From Bifidobacterium sp. B4142 (GTDB lineage Bacteria; Actinomycetota; Actinomycetes; Actinomycetales; Bifidobacteriaceae): DNA of 64,000 nucleotides. The DNA lies in NCBI RefSeq assembly GCF_026537325.1, contig NZ_JAFNMJ010000001.1:124001-188000 (forward strand). The letters run 5' to 3'. This document shows, piece after piece, positions 42,234 through 52,850 of the stretch. The first letter of the stretch is position 1. Each line of letters begins with the position of its first letter. The translations under genes and the position numbers were made by a program. Below the pieces are notes generated by a model that saw nothing but the letters and a program-made list of their open reading frames with translations, was not told where the DNA came from and made no database searches.

Positions 42234-43219
42234 GCGCCGGCAGCGGCCGTCGATTCCGCCGGAGTTTGCGAGAGGTACCCTCAGGGCCTGATAACGCAAC
42301 TCCACGGCATGGCTCCGCTTTCACTCGGCTGCGTCGAACCTCGGGGCTGTCCTTCCTGGATTCACGTCGTCCATGCGGTCAGCTGACCTTTTTCGGGGCG
42401 GTTCGAGGGGAGCTGCGCAAGATGCTCTCCCTGCGATCGACCTGGGTCTTGCTTCTGATTGTCATGCTGTTGCAGCCGTTGAGCACCGGTCTGATGGCCT
42501 GCGGGACCCGGGCCATGGCTGGCCTGGGCTGGCAGACCGATCGCCTTCCGGCTCACCTGTTGCCTGCGTCCAGTGACGTCTTCTGGTCGGCCGTCGCTTT
42601 CGGCCTGTTTCCGGGCATGATCGTGGCGGGCATTCTGGGGATTCTGGTCCTTACGCGCGAGTTTTCCGACGCCACCATTGAGAGCACGCTGACGGCCAAT
42701 CCTCGTCGGGGCATGGTCCTGACGGCCAAAGGTCTTGCCTTGGCCTTGTTGACATGGTTGGCGGCACAGGTGGGCCTGCTGCTCAGCTGGATCCTGGCGA
42801 CCCTGCTTCTGCCAGGCAGATCGGGGGTCTTGCCCGCTTACAAGCCCGGGCTTGCTCTGATTGATTTGCTGGGCGGTCCGCTCATGCTGATCCTCTTTGC
42901 TTTGATGGGCCTGGGTCTGGGGGCCTTGAGCCGATCCAAGGTCGGCGGGATTGGCACGTTCCTAGGGCTGACTTTGGCCCTGCCACTGATTCTGGGCCTC
43001 ATGCAGGGTTTGAACTCTCATGCCGGCTGGCTGCAGATCCCTTTCAGACTGACCCCAACCAGCCTGCTGAGTACTTTCCTTTGTGGTCTGGGACAGGCGG
43101 TGGAGGCTGGTCGCGGATGGTGGCCCACCTGGTGGCAGGCGGGCCTGATCATGATGGTCTGGACGGCCCTATGCTGTGCTCTGGGAACCCTGGTCTTTAG
43201 GCGCGCAGACATCGGTTGA
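42230..43219 (+). CDS. ABC transporter permease (ABC-2 type)
   Basis: Membrane partner of the preceding ATPase. About 60 hydrophilic residues precede six hydrophobic segments beginning at MLSLRSTWVLLLIVMLLQ; REFSDATIESTLTANPRRG between segments two and three is typical of ABC-2 permeases of the ABC-type bacitracin/lantibiotic export class. The start at 42230 overlaps the ATPase stop (ATGA); a later start is possible. Substrate unknown. Confidence 0.85.
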   Translation: MSAGSGRRFRRSLREVPSGPDNATPRHGSAFTRLRRTSGLSFLDSRRPCGQLTFFGAVRGELRKMLSLRSTWVLLLIVMLLQPLSTGLMACGTRAMAGLGWQTDRLPAHLLPASSDVFWSAVAFGLFPGMIVAGILGILVLTREFSDATIESTLTANPRRGMVLTAKGLALALLTWLAAQVGLLLSWILATLLLPGRSGVLPAYKPGLALIDLLGGPLMLILFALMGLGLGALSRSKVGGIGTFLGLTLALPLILGLMQGLNSHAGWLQIPFRLTPTSLLSTFLCGLGQAVEAGRGWWPTWWQAGLIMMVWTALCCALGTLVFRRADIG

Positions 43220-43249
43220 CCCTGCCTTCTGCGTGTCATAGAGCACCCA

Positions 43250-43255
43250 TATGAT
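43250..43255 (+). promoter_or_regulatory. -10 element of a probably leaderless gatC mRNA
   Basis: TATGAT ends seven bases before ATG 43263; no ribosome binding site is present. Confidence 0.55.
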
Positions 43256-43262
43256 AAGTGGT

Positions 43263-43559
43263 ATGCCAACTTTTACACGTGAAGAGATCAAGCACTTGGG
43301 CGATTTGGCCCGGATTGCCTTGACCGATCAGGAGGCCGACCGCCTCAGGGGCGAACTCAACGTGATCGCCGATTCCATTACCAAGGTTCAGGAGGTGGCC
43401 GGCGACGACGTGCCCCCCACTGCCAATCCCATTCCTCTGGAGGCCTACCTGCGTCCCGATGAGGCTGAGGAACCGCTGACCCAGGAGGCTGCCCTTTCGG
43501 GGGCACCGGTCACCGAGTCGGGCATGTTCGTGGCCCCGCGCATTCTGGGTGAGGAGTGA
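43263..43559 (+). CDS. gatC: Asp/Glu-tRNA amidotransferase subunit C
   Basis: Small stabilising subunit of GatCAB, which converts Glu-tRNA(Gln) and Asp-tRNA(Asn) to the amidated forms. Family pattern: [21 protein letters not shown] at the N-terminus, then the [14 protein letters not shown] helix and the extended tail with [16 protein letters not shown]. 98 residues. ATG 43263 is preferred over upstream ATG 43251 because the -10 lies between them. Four bases separate it from gatA. Confidence 0.95.
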   Translation: MPTFTREEIKHLGDLARIALTDQEADRLRGELNVIADSITKVQEVAGDDVPPTANPIPLEAYLRPDEAEEPLTQEAALSGAPVTESGMFVAPRILGEE

Positions 43560-43563
43560 GAAG

Positions 43564-45117
43564 ATGAGCGCACAGGAAGAATTGGTCAAGCAATCCGCCT
43601 CCGACATGGCCGCGCAGCTGCGGTCGGGGCAGGTCTCCAGCCGTGAGCTGGTTCAGGCTCATCTGGACGTGATTGAAGCTGCCGAGCCCAGCATTGATGC
43701 GTTTCTGCAGGTCAATGCCGACCAGGCCCTGGAACAGGCTGATGCCTTCGATCAGCGCCTGGCCCATGAAGGCGACGAAGGGCTGCCGGAACTGGCTGGC
43801 GTTCCCATTGCCATCAAGGACATGATCGTCACCAAGGGCATTCCCACAACGGCCGCTTCCAAGATTCTCGAGGGATGGGTGCCGCCCTACGACGCTACCG
43901 TTATCAAGAAGCTCAAGGCCGCAGGGATGCCCATTCTGGGTAAGACCAACCTGGACGAGTTCGCCCAGGGATCCTCCACTGAGCACTCGGCCTTCAAGCC
44001 CACACATAATCCTTGGGATACCGAGCGGGTTCCGGGCGGCTCGGGCGGCGGCTCGGCCTCGGCTGTCGGCGCCTTCGAGGCTCCACTGGCCCTGGGCACC
44101 GACACCGGCGGGTCCATTCGCCAGCCCGGATCCCTGACCGGCACTGTGGGCGTCAAACCTACCTATGGCGGCGTCTCGCGGTTCGGGGCCATCGCTATGG
44201 CCTCATCCCTGGATCAGATCGGTCCAGTCTCCCGGTCAGTGCTGGATGCGGCCCTGCTGCAGGAGGTCATCGGTGGCTATGACCGCCGAGATTCCACCTC
44301 CATTCCCAAGCCGGTTCCCCCTCTGGCCCAGGCTGCTCGACAGGGCCAGAAGCGCGATCTGAAGGGCCTCAAGGTGGGTCTGGTCAAGGAGCTGGGCGGC
44401 GAGGGTTACCAGCTCGGCGTCGAGGCCCGCTTCAACGAGGCCGTCTCGCTGCTGGAGTCCATGGGCGCCGAGGTGGTCCAGGTCTCTTGCCCGCACTTCC
44501 CCTACGCGCTGGCCGCCTACTACATCATCATGCCCTCCGAGGTCTCCTCCAACCTGGCCCGTTACGATGGCATGCGCTACGGCCTGCGGGTCATGCCCTC
44601 TGAAGGCGTCCCCCAGACGGCTGCCAACATGATGGCTGCCACCCGGGAAGCCGGGTTCGGCGACGAGGTCAAGCGCAGGATCATCCTGGGCATCTACGCC
44701 CTGTCTGCCGGCTACTACGACGCCTGGTACGGCTCGGCACAGAAGGTCCGCACCCTGGTCATCCGCGACTTCGAGAAGGCTTTCGAACAGGCCGACGTGC
44801 TGGTATCGCCCACTTCGCCGACCACGGCCTTCCGTTTCGGTGAGAAGATGGACGACCCGCTGGCTATGTATCTGAACGATGTGGCCACCATTCCGGCCAA
44901 CCTGGCCGGCACTCCGGCCATGTCGATTCCCGCCGGGCTCAGCGACGACGGGCTGCCTGTCGGCTTCCAGTTCTTTGCCCCCCAGATGCGCGACGAGGTC
45001 ATGTACCGGCCTGCCGCCGCTCTTGAGGCGGCCCTGGAGGAGCAGTGGGGCGGGCCCATCTCCAAGAAGCTGTCCACTCCCTGGCTGGATGGCCTGGCTC
45101 AGGATTCGACCAAGTAG
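43564..45117 (+). CDS. gatA: Asp/Glu-tRNA amidotransferase subunit A
   Basis: Amidase subunit that releases ammonia from glutamine. The Ser-cisSer-Lys triad is visible: Lys in [14 protein letters not shown] (about residue 84), the Ser in [10 protein letters not shown] and the cis-Ser in the preceding glycine-rich [10 protein letters not shown]. 517 residues, slightly longer than average. GAGGAG precedes ATG 43564. Between gatC and gatB in one operon; the products work as a complex in the cytoplasm and are needed because no GlnRS is seen. Confidence 0.97.
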   Translation: MSAQEELVKQSASDMAAQLRSGQVSSRELVQAHLDVIEAAEPSIDAFLQVNADQALEQADAFDQRLAHEGDEGLPELAGVPIAIKDMIVTKGIPTTAASKILEGWVPPYDATVIKKLKAAGMPILGKTNLDEFAQGSSTEHSAFKPTHNPWDTERVPGGSGGGSASAVGAFEAPLALGTDTGGSIRQPGSLTGTVGVKPTYGGVSRFGAIAMASSLDQIGPVSRSVLDAALLQEVIGGYDRRDSTSIPKPVPPLAQAARQGQKRDLKGLKVGLVKELGGEGYQLGVEARFNEAVSLLESMGAEVVQVSCPHFPYALAAYYIIMPSEVSSNLARYDGMRYGLRVMPSEGVPQTAANMMAATREAGFGDEVKRRIILGIYALSAGYYDAWYGSAQKVRTLVIRDFEKAFEQADVLVSPTSPTTAFRFGEKMDDPLAMYLNDVATIPANLAGTPAMSIPAGLSDDGLPVGFQFFAPQMRDEVMYRPAAALEAALEEQWGGPISKKLSTPWLDGLAQDSTK

Positions 45118-45141
45118 GCATCGGAAGGAAACGGAATCACA

Positions 45142-46644
45142 ATGGCTGAAAAACTGATGAAGTACGCCGATGCCGTGGCCAAGTACGACCCGGTGTTCGG
45201 CCTGGAGGTCCATGTCGAGCTCTGCACCAACACCAAGCTCTTCTGCCCGGCCCATATCGAGTTCGGCGGCGAGCCCAACACCCAGCTGACCCCGGTCTCC
45301 CTGGGCCTGCCTGGCAGCCTGCCCGTGGTCAACAAGACCGCCATCGACTATGCGGTCAAGCTGGGCCTGGCCCTGCACTGCAAGGTCAACGAGTGGAGCC
45401 AGTTCGCCAGGAAGAACTACTTCTACCCGGACATGCCCCGCGACTATCAGATCTCCCAGTATGACAAGCCCCTGAACGGCGAGGGTTATCTGGACGTGGA
45501 GCTGGACGACGGCAGCATCTTCCGTGTGCCCATCGAGCGGGCCCATGTGGAGGACGATGCCGGCAAGAACACCCACGTGGGCGGGGCCGACGGCCGCATC
45601 GAGGGTGCCGACCACTCCCTGGTGGACTACAACCGTGCCGGCGTTCCCCTGGTCGAGATTGTGACCAAGCCTATCGAAGGTGCCGGGGCGCGTACTCCCG
45701 AGGTGGCCGGGGCCTATGTCCGGGCCATCAGAGACATCGTCCGGGCCTTGGGCATCTCCCACGCTCGTATGGAGCAGGGCAACATGCGCGCCGATGTCAA
45801 CGTCTCCCTGCATGCCGGGCCGGATGCCTCTCTGGGAACCCGGTCGGAGACCAAGAATGTCAACACCTTCAAGGGCATCGAGAAGACGCTGACCTACGAG
45901 ATTCGCCGTCAGGCCGCCCTGCTGGAGTCCGGTGGGGAGGTGCTGCAGGAGACCCGCCACTGGGATGAGTCCACGCAGACCACTGCCGGCGGCCGGGTCA
46001 AGACCGATGCCAACGATTACCGCTACTTCCCCGACCCTGATCTGGTCATGGTCCATGTGACCAAGGACCATATCGAGGAGCTCAAGGCCCAGATGCCTGA
46101 GATGCCGCGCGAACGTCGCGCCCGCCTCAAGAAGGATTGGGACTTCACCGACCGTCAGATGCAGGACGCAGTCAACGCCGATGCCGTGGATCTGATCGAG
46201 GACACGGTCAAGGCCGGCGCCACGGCTGCCGGAGCCCGCAAGTGGTGGCTGGGCGAGATTTCCCGCGAGGCCAACGCCCGCGGGGTCAGCCTGCAGGAGC
46301 TGCCCATCTCGGCTCAGGATGTCGCTGATGTGGAGCAGCTGATTGCTGACGGCAAGCTCAACGACAAGCTGGCCAAGCAGACCGTCTCCGGCGTGTTGGC
46401 TGGCGAGGGCAAGCCCGCCGAGGTCGTCAAGAAGCATGGTTATCAGGTGGTTTCGGACGACGGGGCCCTGGACGCAGCCGTCGATCAGGCCCTCAAGGAC
46501 AACCCGGACATCGTGGCCAAGCTCAAGGGCGGCAATATGAAGCCCATGGGCGCTATTATCGGAGCGGTCATGCGGGCCACCAAAGGTCAGGCCGATGCCA
46601 AGGCAGTCAGCAAGATCGTCATGGAGCGCATCGCTAAGTCCTGA
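45142..46644 (+). CDS. gatB: Asp/Glu-tRNA amidotransferase subunit B
   Basis: Kinase/amidotransferase subunit that activates the mischarged tRNA and joins the ammonia. Signatures: [51 protein letters not shown] and [14 protein letters not shown]; the C-terminal YqeY-like tRNA-binding domain follows from about residue 350. 500 residues, normal. CGGAAGGAAACGG precedes the ATG. Last gene of the gatCAB operon. Confidence 0.97.
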   Translation: MAEKLMKYADAVAKYDPVFGLEVHVELCTNTKLFCPAHIEFGGEPNTQLTPVSLGLPGSLPVVNKTAIDYAVKLGLALHCKVNEWSQFARKNYFYPDMPRDYQISQYDKPLNGEGYLDVELDDGSIFRVPIERAHVEDDAGKNTHVGGADGRIEGADHSLVDYNRAGVPLVEIVTKPIEGAGARTPEVAGAYVRAIRDIVRALGISHARMEQGNMRADVNVSLHAGPDASLGTRSETKNVNTFKGIEKTLTYEIRRQAALLESGGEVLQETRHWDESTQTTAGGRVKTDANDYRYFPDPDLVMVHVTKDHIEELKAQMPEMPRERRARLKKDWDFTDRQMQDAVNADAVDLIEDTVKAGATAAGARKWWLGEISREANARGVSLQELPISAQDVADVEQLIADGKLNDKLAKQTVSGVLAGEGKPAEVVKKHGYQVVSDDGALDAAVDQALKDNPDIVAKLKGGNMKPMGAIIGAVMRATKGQADAKAVSKIVMERIAKS

Positions 46645-46652
46645 TCAGGCCC

Positions 46653-46693
46653 GGTCCGCCGACCTGATTCCATCGGGTTCAGACCGGCGGACC
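46653..46693 (+). terminator. Hairpin after gatB
   Basis: GGTCCGCCG (46653-46661) pairs with CGGCGGACC (46685-46693). No T-run follows, so termination efficiency is uncertain. Confidence 0.5.
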
Positions 46694-46775
46694 TGCCCGG
46701 CTTCTCATGGTTTTCTCAGGGGCGAGGGATTACAATTGATTGCCATCGCAAGGTGGCGATCATGGAGGTGACGTG

Positions 46776-47936
46776 ATGTCTATGAGCGGCAGGGGCAATG
46801 ACCGACCGCAAACGCAAACCGAGGGACCTGATGATATAGGGAGCAGACAGCTACCCGACCGGATCGAGATCCCCTACATTCGGGGCGAGATGTTGCACCT
46901 GCGGCCGGCTGTCATCGCCGATTTGACGGCAATGGACCAACTGGAGGCCTTCTACAATTCCACCGGCATTACCGGTAAGGGGCCAAGTGCCGAGCGAGCC
47001 GTGGTCAACGCCTGGGTACGTAGGTCAGTAGCCTGGTCCAAGGGTCTGGCTGCCCGTGATTCGGGTGTGGGAGATCCTGAGTCCCGCCGCACCCTGGCCT
47101 GGGCCATGGTCACTGATGCGGACACCGACCAGGATGGCTCGCCAGATGCCGATGCCACCAAGGGAGTCATCGGCATGATCTTCCTGATCGACGTGGATGG
47201 CTGGTCACGCTCAGCCAGGATCCAGGTGGTCCTGGGCAGGCACTTTCGCGGGCGCGGTTACTCCCGGGATGCCATGCCCAGAATCATGACCTACGGGTAC
47301 GCGGCTGCTCCTATGGGTCTGGGCCTGCATCGGATCTGGGTGGCTGTGCCAGAGAAAAACACGCGCTCCATCTCCGTCTACCAGTCCCTGGGATTCATGA
47401 TCTCGGGCACCTCCCGTGATGCCCTCTGGGACGCCGAGAACGGCAAGTATCAGGATCAGATCGTCATGGATGCCCTGGTCGACGAATATGATCCCATCCG
47501 TTCTTTGAATGCTTTCGGCATGCATGTCATCCGTGAAAATCCTGGCGTGGCCGAAGCCCTTGTTGCACATGGATACGCTGCGGATGAGGATGGCGGCATA
47601 AGCGGGTCCGAGGAGTCTACTCCGGCAGCTCAGGATTCGCAGGTATCAGGTGACCGGACCCACCTGACCCCGAAGAGTGGCCCGCATTCAGAACAATCTG
47701 CCCAAGGCCATGCAGAACCCGATAGCAGGAATGATGACAAGGAGGTTCCCGGTCGGAAGGGCGCTGAGGATGCGGGGAAGGAGTCCGATTCCGACGAATC
47801 CGTTGCCGATCAGTCCGACGAGGAGCACACGGCCTCGGACTGGGCCTATGGGTCGGCTGAGACCAAGCGATCCAAACGCGCCTGGTGGCGTACGCTTGGC
47901 CATGGCCGTGATCGCGCGAATGGAGGCAGTCGATGA
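46776..47936 (+). CDS. RimJ/RimL-like GNAT acetyltransferase with disordered tail
   Basis: N-acetyltransferase of the GNAT fold. Residues about 30-230 hold the catalytic domain: HLRPAVIADLTAMDQLEAFY at the start, the acetyl-CoA loop QVVLGRHFRGRGYSRDAM, and GLHRIWVAVPEKNTRSISVY with SLGFMISGT as the end. The last 130 residues are Glu/Ser/Asp-rich with scattered Lys and look disordered. GGAGGTGA five bases before ATG 46776 decides the start. Overlaps the DUF2469 gene (ATGA). Substrate protein or small molecule unknown. Confidence 0.87.
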   Translation: MSMSGRGNDRPQTQTEGPDDIGSRQLPDRIEIPYIRGEMLHLRPAVIADLTAMDQLEAFYNSTGITGKGPSAERAVVNAWVRRSVAWSKGLAARDSGVGDPESRRTLAWAMVTDADTDQDGSPDADATKGVIGMIFLIDVDGWSRSARIQVVLGRHFRGRGYSRDAMPRIMTYGYAAAPMGLGLHRIWVAVPEKNTRSISVYQSLGFMISGTSRDALWDAENGKYQDQIVMDALVDEYDPIRSLNAFGMHVIRENPGVAEALVAHGYAADEDGGISGSEESTPAAQDSQVSGDRTHLTPKSGPHSEQSAQGHAEPDSRNDDKEVPGRKGAEDAGKESDSDESVADQSDEEHTASDWAYGSAETKRSKRAWWRTLGHGRDRANGGSR

Positions 47937-48247
47937 GTGCTGAGGATCTCGACAACTACGAGACCAACGCCGAACTCGCCTTGTATCGCGAGTATCGGGA
48001 CGTGATCAAGCTGTTCACCTACGTGGTCGAGACCGAGCGGCGGTTCTACCTGGCCAACAAGGTGGACTTCAACGTCCGATCTGCTGGGCAGGACGTCTAC
48101 TTTGACGTCCGGCTGACCGATGCCTGGGTCTGGGATGTTTACCGGTCCAGCCGATTCGTCAAGAACGTCCGCATCGTCACCTTCAAGGATGTCAATGTGG
48201 AGGAAGTGCAGAAGACAGACATCGATATTCCCGATTCGCTGGGCTAA
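47933..48247 (+). CDS. DUF2469-family protein
   Basis: Small (104-residue) conserved actinobacterial protein of unknown function. It begins MSAEDLDNYETNAELALYRE and contains VVETERRFYLANKVDF, DAWVWDVYRSSRFVKNVRI and VTFKDVNVEEV, which match the family from memory. In many actinobacteria it lies near rnhB (RNase HII), which is not the case here. Translationally coupled to the GNAT gene. Confidence 0.88.
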   Translation: MSAEDLDNYETNAELALYREYRDVIKLFTYVVETERRFYLANKVDFNVRSAGQDVYFDVRLTDAWVWDVYRSSRFVKNVRIVTFKDVNVEEVQKTDIDIPDSLG

Positions 48248-48385
48248 ACGACGCGCTAGGGCGAGCATCATCACGTTTGTTCCACGCAATGGCGGGAATT
48301 CGTGTGGGAAGTCCTTCGGAAGTCTCTGACTGGGGACGAGCCAGGTACAGTTGTGATGATTTCATACCGTTTTCAGGAGGTTGGC

Positions 48386-49975
48386 ATGGAGCGCAAACAG
48401 TCCGTGATCGTCATCGGCGGAGGGCCCGCCGGCTTGACAGCGGCATGGGAACTGGTCAAGGACGGCGGCGACGAGCGCTATGACGTCACTGTGCTGGAGG
48501 CCACCAACGCCTTTGGCGGCATCTCCCGCACGGTTCGACACAACGGCAACCGCATGGACATCGGCGGCCATCGGTTCTTCTCCAAGGATGACCGGATTAT
48601 GGACTGGTGGAAGGATGTCCTGCCTCTGCAGGGCGCACCCTCCTATGACGATAAAAAACTTGGCCGCCACCACGACCTGGAGCCCGGCGGCCCCGACCCG
48701 GAGAAGACCGACCGGGTCATGCTCAAGCGTCACCGAGTCTCCAGGATTTATTGGAACCACCACTTCTTCGACTATCCCATCTCCTTGTCCGCAAACACCC
48801 TCAAGGCCATGGGTTTCAAGCTGACCATGCAGGCCGGATTCAGCTACCTGAAGTCCGTCGTCCACAAGCTGCCAGAGGACAACCTGGAGAACTTCTATAT
48901 CAACCGGTTCGGTCGCAAGCTTTACTCCATGTTCTTCGAGGGCTACACCGAAAAGCTTTGGGGCCGCCACCCCCGCGAGATCAGCGCCGACTGGGGTGCC
49001 CAGCGGGTCAAAGGGCTCAGCATCATGGGCGTGCTCAAGAACGCCTTCCAAAAGCTGCTGCCCAAGAAGCGCGATGCCCACCAGGTCGAGACCAGCCTGA
49101 TCGAGGAGTTCTGGTACCCCAAGCTGGGTCCAGGGCAACTCTGGGAAACCGTGGAGCGTCGCAATGTGGAGCATGGAGTCCACGTGATCACCGATGCACG
49201 TGTGATAGGACTGACTCAGCAAGACGGCCACATGACTGGTGTGATCTATCGCAATGCTGATGGCAAGGAGGTGACCCTGCAGGCTGACCAGATCATCTCC
49301 TCCATGCCCATCAAGGACCTGGTGGAGGCCATTGCCCACGAGGAGCCGTCCACCGACAAGGAGATGGTCAGAGTGGCTCAGGGCCTGCCCTACCGCGACT
49401 TCGTGACCGTTGGCCTGCTGGTCCGTCACCTGCGCATCCGCAACACCACCTCCATCAAGACCCTGGGCGACCCGCCCATCGTTCCCGACTGCTGGATCTA
49501 CGTGCAGGATCCCGGCTACAAGATGGGCCGCATCCAGATCTTCAACAACTGGAGTCCCTACATGGTCAAGAATGTGGACGGCACTGTCTGGATCGGCCTG
49601 GAGTACTTCTGCAAGGAGGGTGATGACTTCTGGAGCATGAGCGATCAGGAGACCACTGACTTCGCCGTCAAGGAGCTGACGCGAATGGGCATCATCAACG
49701 GATCCGCCGACGTGCTGGACTCGCACCGGGAGAGGGTTTTCAAGGCCTACCCGGCCTACTTCGACACCTACGCCCAGATGCCGGAGCTGGTCAAGTGGCT
49801 GGATTCCTTTGGCAACCTTTACTGCGTGGGCCGCAACGGGCAGCACCACTACAACAACCAGGACCACTCCATGGCCACATCCATGGAGGCCGTGGCCAAC
49901 ATCAGATCGGGGCGTGCCGACAAGACCAACGTCTGGAACGTCAACACCGAGAAGTCCTACCACGAGGAGAAGTAG
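48386..49975 (+). CDS. FAD-dependent oxidoreductase (protoporphyrinogen oxidase/Glf-like fold)
   Basis: Flavoprotein of 529 residues with the dinucleotide motif [18 protein letters not shown] at the N-terminus and the second FAD contact [20 protein letters not shown], then GHRFFSKDD, in the place where Glf has KYGAHLFHT. The later [19 protein letters not shown] supplies the C-terminal FAD loop. Heme genes are not seen, so true protoporphyrinogen oxidation is unlikely; related enzymes act on polyprenyl or sugar substrates. CAGGAGG five bases before ATG 48386 fixes the start. Monocistronic, ended by a strong terminator. Confidence 0.85.
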   Translation: MERKQSVIVIGGGPAGLTAAWELVKDGGDERYDVTVLEATNAFGGISRTVRHNGNRMDIGGHRFFSKDDRIMDWWKDVLPLQGAPSYDDKKLGRHHDLEPGGPDPEKTDRVMLKRHRVSRIYWNHHFFDYPISLSANTLKAMGFKLTMQAGFSYLKSVVHKLPEDNLENFYINRFGRKLYSMFFEGYTEKLWGRHPREISADWGAQRVKGLSIMGVLKNAFQKLLPKKRDAHQVETSLIEEFWYPKLGPGQLWETVERRNVEHGVHVITDARVIGLTQQDGHMTGVIYRNADGKEVTLQADQIISSMPIKDLVEAIAHEEPSTDKEMVRVAQGLPYRDFVTVGLLVRHLRIRNTTSIKTLGDPPIVPDCWIYVQDPGYKMGRIQIFNNWSPYMVKNVDGTVWIGLEYFCKEGDDFWSMSDQETTDFAVKELTRMGIINGSADVLDSHRERVFKAYPAYFDTYAQMPELVKWLDSFGNLYCVGRNGQHHYNNQDHSMATSMEAVANIRSGRADKTNVWNVNTEKSYHEEK

Positions 49976-50000
49976 GCAGACTTCGGCCTTCGTTTCCTTT

Positions 50001-50030
50001 AAGCCTCCGACCGTATGGTTGGGGGCTTTG
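50001..50030 (+). terminator. Rho-independent terminator
   Basis: AAGCCTCCGACC (50001-50012), loop GTAT, GGTTGGGGGCTT (50017-50028), then TTGTCATTT. It separates the FAD oxidoreductase from the convergent TetR gene. Confidence 0.8.
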
Positions 50031-50034
50031 TCAT

Positions 50035-50697
50035 TTACGACAGGGCAATGGCGGGTGCCTTCAGGGGCAGGCCCAGCAGCTGCGAGAAGAAGGCCACGCT
50101 CTCGCGGACACGTTGGCGGACCACCTCTCTGATGTGCGGGTGACCTGCCGCCCTTCTGCCATTGCTGACGATGGACGATAGCCCGTCGGCCATCAGCCAG
50201 GCCACACTGCGGGTGCCGGCTGTTTGGATCAGCTGGGTCTGCGGCAGGCCCCCCTGATCCAGCCAGCGGTCCAGGGCCTTGGTCAAGGGGTCGATGATTT
50301 GCCTGACGAAGCCCTCCATCACATTGCTGTTGGTACTCAGGTAGTTGTACCAGTTGGCTTTGTCCGCGAAGATGACATCCATCTTCCAGATGGCCCTTAT
50401 CAGATGCGGGCAAATGTCGTCCAGCGCCTCTTGAACGCTCAAGTCTGGGTCCTGCAGAATGTCGACTACATGGTCCACGTAGGAGGCCAGGTAGGTGCGT
50501 GCGCAGGCATCTACCAGGTCGTCCTTGGATTTGAAGTAGTAATAAAAAACGCTCATGCCCACGCCCTTGCCGTGGTTCATGGCGCGGATTACGTCGCGCA
50601 GGGAGGTGTTTGCAGCGCCTTTCCGGTCGAAGACCCGCATGGCGGTGGTTACGAATTCGCTCCGCCGTTGCTCACGCAGAGATGATCGGTTATTCAT
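50035..50697 (-). CDS. TetR-family transcriptional regulator
   Basis: One-component repressor. The N-terminal helix-turn-helix is FDRKGAANTSLRDVIRAMNH followed by GMSVFYYYFKSKDDLVDACA, the TetR signature. The remaining 150 residues are an all-helical ligand domain (NWYNYLSTNSNVMEGFV and others). It is transcribed toward the FAD oxidoreductase and is divergent from rho. No obvious target gene adjoins it. TAGACT six bases before the ATG suggests a leaderless mRNA. 220 residues. Confidence 0.92.
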   Translation of the reverse strand: MNNRSSLREQRRSEFVTTAMRVFDRKGAANTSLRDVIRAMNHGKGVGMSVFYYYFKSKDDLVDACARTYLASYVDHVVDILQDPDLSVQEALDDICPHLIRAIWKMDVIFADKANWYNYLSTNSNVMEGFVRQIIDPLTKALDRWLDQGGLPQTQLIQTAGTRSVAWLMADGLSSIVSNGRRAAGHPHIREVVRQRVRESVAFFSQLLGLPLKAPAIALS

Positions 50698-50703
50698 ATG
50701 CTC

Positions 50704-50709
50704 AGTCTA
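50704..50709 (-). promoter_or_regulatory. -10 element of a probably leaderless TetR-gene mRNA
   Basis: TAGACT on the minus strand (50709-50704) ends six bases before the ATG at 50697. Confidence 0.5.
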
Positions 50710-50849
50710 GAGGCTTACCCATGAATTTCTGGACACGCGGGCCGATTCTTGCGCCGGTCGGCCGCACGTTGTAGGCTTATGGAAGTTCGATAAGCCGAGT
50801 CGGCATCGAATTTTCATGAGCGGTACCCCCGCACTATTCTCAAGCTATT

Positions 50850-50868
50850 TGCCTAGCCTAATTAGGCA
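50850..50868. promoter_or_regulatory. Palindrome in the rho leader
   Basis: GCCTAATTAGGC (50856-50867) is a perfect 12-bp palindrome, and TGCCTA (50850-50855) can alternatively pair with TAGGCA (50863-50868). It lies just before the rho ribosome binding site (GAAGGAAAGG) and could take part in rho autoregulation. Confidence 0.4.
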
Positions 50869-50892
50869 TAGCGAAGGAAAGGCATTACAACA

Positions 50893-52782
50893 GTGGCAAC
50901 AAGCCAAGATATTCATTCCATGAAGCTGCCCGAACTCAAGGAATTGGCCAGGCAGCTGGGGTTGCGCGGTATTTCCGGCATGCGCAAGCCGGTCCTGATC
51001 GAGACGATCGAGGCGGCACGCTCGGGCGGCAAGGCCCCTGAGGGAGTAACCGTTGGTAAGCCCAAGGCTGCGGCCGCCGTGGCTAAGGGGGGCCAGGCAG
51101 CTGATCAGCAGCAGCCGACAGGGCAGGAGGCAAAGCCCGCCGCAGAAGGCGGACAGGAGATCACCGATACCAGGGAATCCGAGGAATCCAAGGACGGTCG
51201 TCCTGTCGGAGACCTCTTCGATGTTTTGGGCATTGACGATCATAAGAGCGGCCATAATAGCGAGCACCGGAACCGATTCCCCCATACCGTGGCCGATGAG
51301 GAGAACGTGGTCATATCCCGTCGCCGTCACCGCAACACGGATTCATCTCGAGGCTCTCACACCAACCGCAGCCGGAGCGAGCGTGAGCATGGCGAGGAGC
51401 GCGAAGGCTCCGGCTCAGTGCGCAATTTGGACGACATTCTGGCAGCTCTGCCCTCACGGAATGACCGCCCTCGTCGGCGCAGCTACGAGGATCGCGGCGA
51501 GGAAGGGCATGACTACCGTCACAACGGCTATGATCGCCGGAACCGGGGCGATCGCAACGACCGCAACGACCGTCGCAACCGCAACAACCATCGCAGCAGC
51601 GGCCGGGATCGTGACTATGAGCCCAGGGAGAACTTCAAGCCCGAGGACCTGGTCCCCGTGGCGGGCATTGTGGATGTGCTGGACTCCTACGCCTTCGTGC
51701 GCACATCCGGCTACCTGCCCGGCCCAAACGACGTCTACATCTCCATGGGCCAGGTCAAGAAGTACGGCCTGCGCAAGGGCGATGCCGTGCATGGCTCCAT
51801 CCGTCCCCCCCGCGAGGGTGAGCATCGCAACCAACGGCAGAAGTTCGTTCCTCTGCAGGCCATCGACTCCATCAACGGCATGAGCGTGGAGGACGCTGCA
51901 GGGCGCCCTCACTTCAACAAGCTGACCCCCCTCTACCCGCAGGAGCGCATGCGGATGGAGACCCAGCCCAAGAACATCACCGGTCGTCTGATCGACATCG
52001 TCGCCCCTATCGGCAAGGGCCAGCGCGGCCTGATAGTTTCGCCTCCCAAGGCTGGCAAGACCCTGACCCTGCAGTCCATCGCCAACTCCATCACCGCCAA
52101 CAACCCAGAGGTGCACCTGATGGTGGTCCTGGTGGACGAGCGGCCCGAGGAGGTCACTGACATGGAACGCACGGTTCAGGGCGAGGTCATCTCCTCCACC
52201 TTCGACCGCCCCGCCAGCGATCACACCACCGTGGCCGAGCTGGCCATCGAACGGGCCAAACGGCTGGTGGAGCTGGGGCAGGATGTGGTGGTCCTTCTGG
52301 ATTCCATGACCCGCCTGGCCCGCGCCTACAACATCTCGGCCCCCGCCTCCGGCCGCATCCTCTCCGGCGGCGTGGACGCGCAGGCCCTCTATCCGCCCAA
52401 GCGCTTCTTCGGCGCCGCCCGCAACATCGAGAACGGCGGCTCCTTGACCATCATCTCTTCGGCCCTGGTGGAGACCGGATCCAAGATGGACGAGGTCATC
52501 TTCGAGGAGTTCAAGGGCACAGGCAACATGGAGCTTAGGCTGACCCGGGATCTGGCTGACAAGCGCATGTTCCCCGCCATCGACATCAATGCCTCCGGCA
52601 CCCGGCGCGAAGAGCTGATCACCGCGCCCGAGGAACTGGCTGTGGTCTACCGGCTGCGTCGTCTCCTGGGTGGCATGGAGACCGAGCAGGCCTACCAGAC
52701 TCTGGTGCCCAGACTGAAGAAGACCGCCACCAACCGAGACTTCCTGGCAGCCATCAACCAGTCCATGCTGGCTCAGAAGTGA
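50893..52782 (+). CDS. rho: Transcription termination factor Rho
   Basis: Hexameric RNA-dependent ATPase that ends transcription. The N-terminal SAP-like helix region ([20 protein letters not shown]) is split from the RNA-binding cold-shock domain ([20 protein letters not shown], about residue 250) by a roughly 190-residue insert rich in Arg, Asn, Asp and Gly ([17 protein letters not shown]), as in high-G+C actinobacteria. The motor has SPPKAGKT (about 382) and [13 protein letters not shown], and the C-terminus is complete. GTG 50893 is the start, after GAAGGAAAGG. 629 residues. Confidence 0.98.
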   Translation: MATSQDIHSMKLPELKELARQLGLRGISGMRKPVLIETIEAARSGGKAPEGVTVGKPKAAAAVAKGGQAADQQQPTGQEAKPAAEGGQEITDTRESEESKDGRPVGDLFDVLGIDDHKSGHNSEHRNRFPHTVADEENVVISRRRHRNTDSSRGSHTNRSRSEREHGEEREGSGSVRNLDDILAALPSRNDRPRRRSYEDRGEEGHDYRHNGYDRRNRGDRNDRNDRRNRNNHRSSGRDRDYEPRENFKPEDLVPVAGIVDVLDSYAFVRTSGYLPGPNDVYISMGQVKKYGLRKGDAVHGSIRPPREGEHRNQRQKFVPLQAIDSINGMSVEDAAGRPHFNKLTPLYPQERMRMETQPKNITGRLIDIVAPIGKGQRGLIVSPPKAGKTLTLQSIANSITANNPEVHLMVVLVDERPEEVTDMERTVQGEVISSTFDRPASDHTTVAELAIERAKRLVELGQDVVVLLDSMTRLARAYNISAPASGRILSGGVDAQALYPPKRFFGAARNIENGGSLTIISSALVETGSKMDEVIFEEFKGTGNMELRLTRDLADKRMFPAIDINASGTRREELITAPEELAVVYRLRRLLGGMETEQAYQTLVPRLKKTATNRDFLAAINQSMLAQK

Positions 52783-52806
52783 CTCGGGCCTGATGACTGA
52801 TTCGCC

Positions 52807-52850
52807 CGCTGGGCCCCATCCGCGACTCATTTCGCGGATGGGGCCCAGCG
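52807..52850 (+). terminator. Perfect 19-bp hairpin after rho
   Basis: CGCTGGGCCCCATCCGCGA (52807-52825), loop CTCATT, and the exact complement at 52832-52850. No T-run follows. It probably ends the rho transcript or protects its 3' end. Confidence 0.7.

Noticed and set aside
44236-46437. 733-codon frame antisense to gatA/gatB
   Set aside because: No recognisable protein features; the sense strand encodes two essential, well-conserved enzymes.
48362-50413. 683-codon frame antisense to the FAD oxidoreductase and the terminator region
   Set aside because: It runs through a real gene, a terminator and part of another gene; no start signal and no family resemblance.
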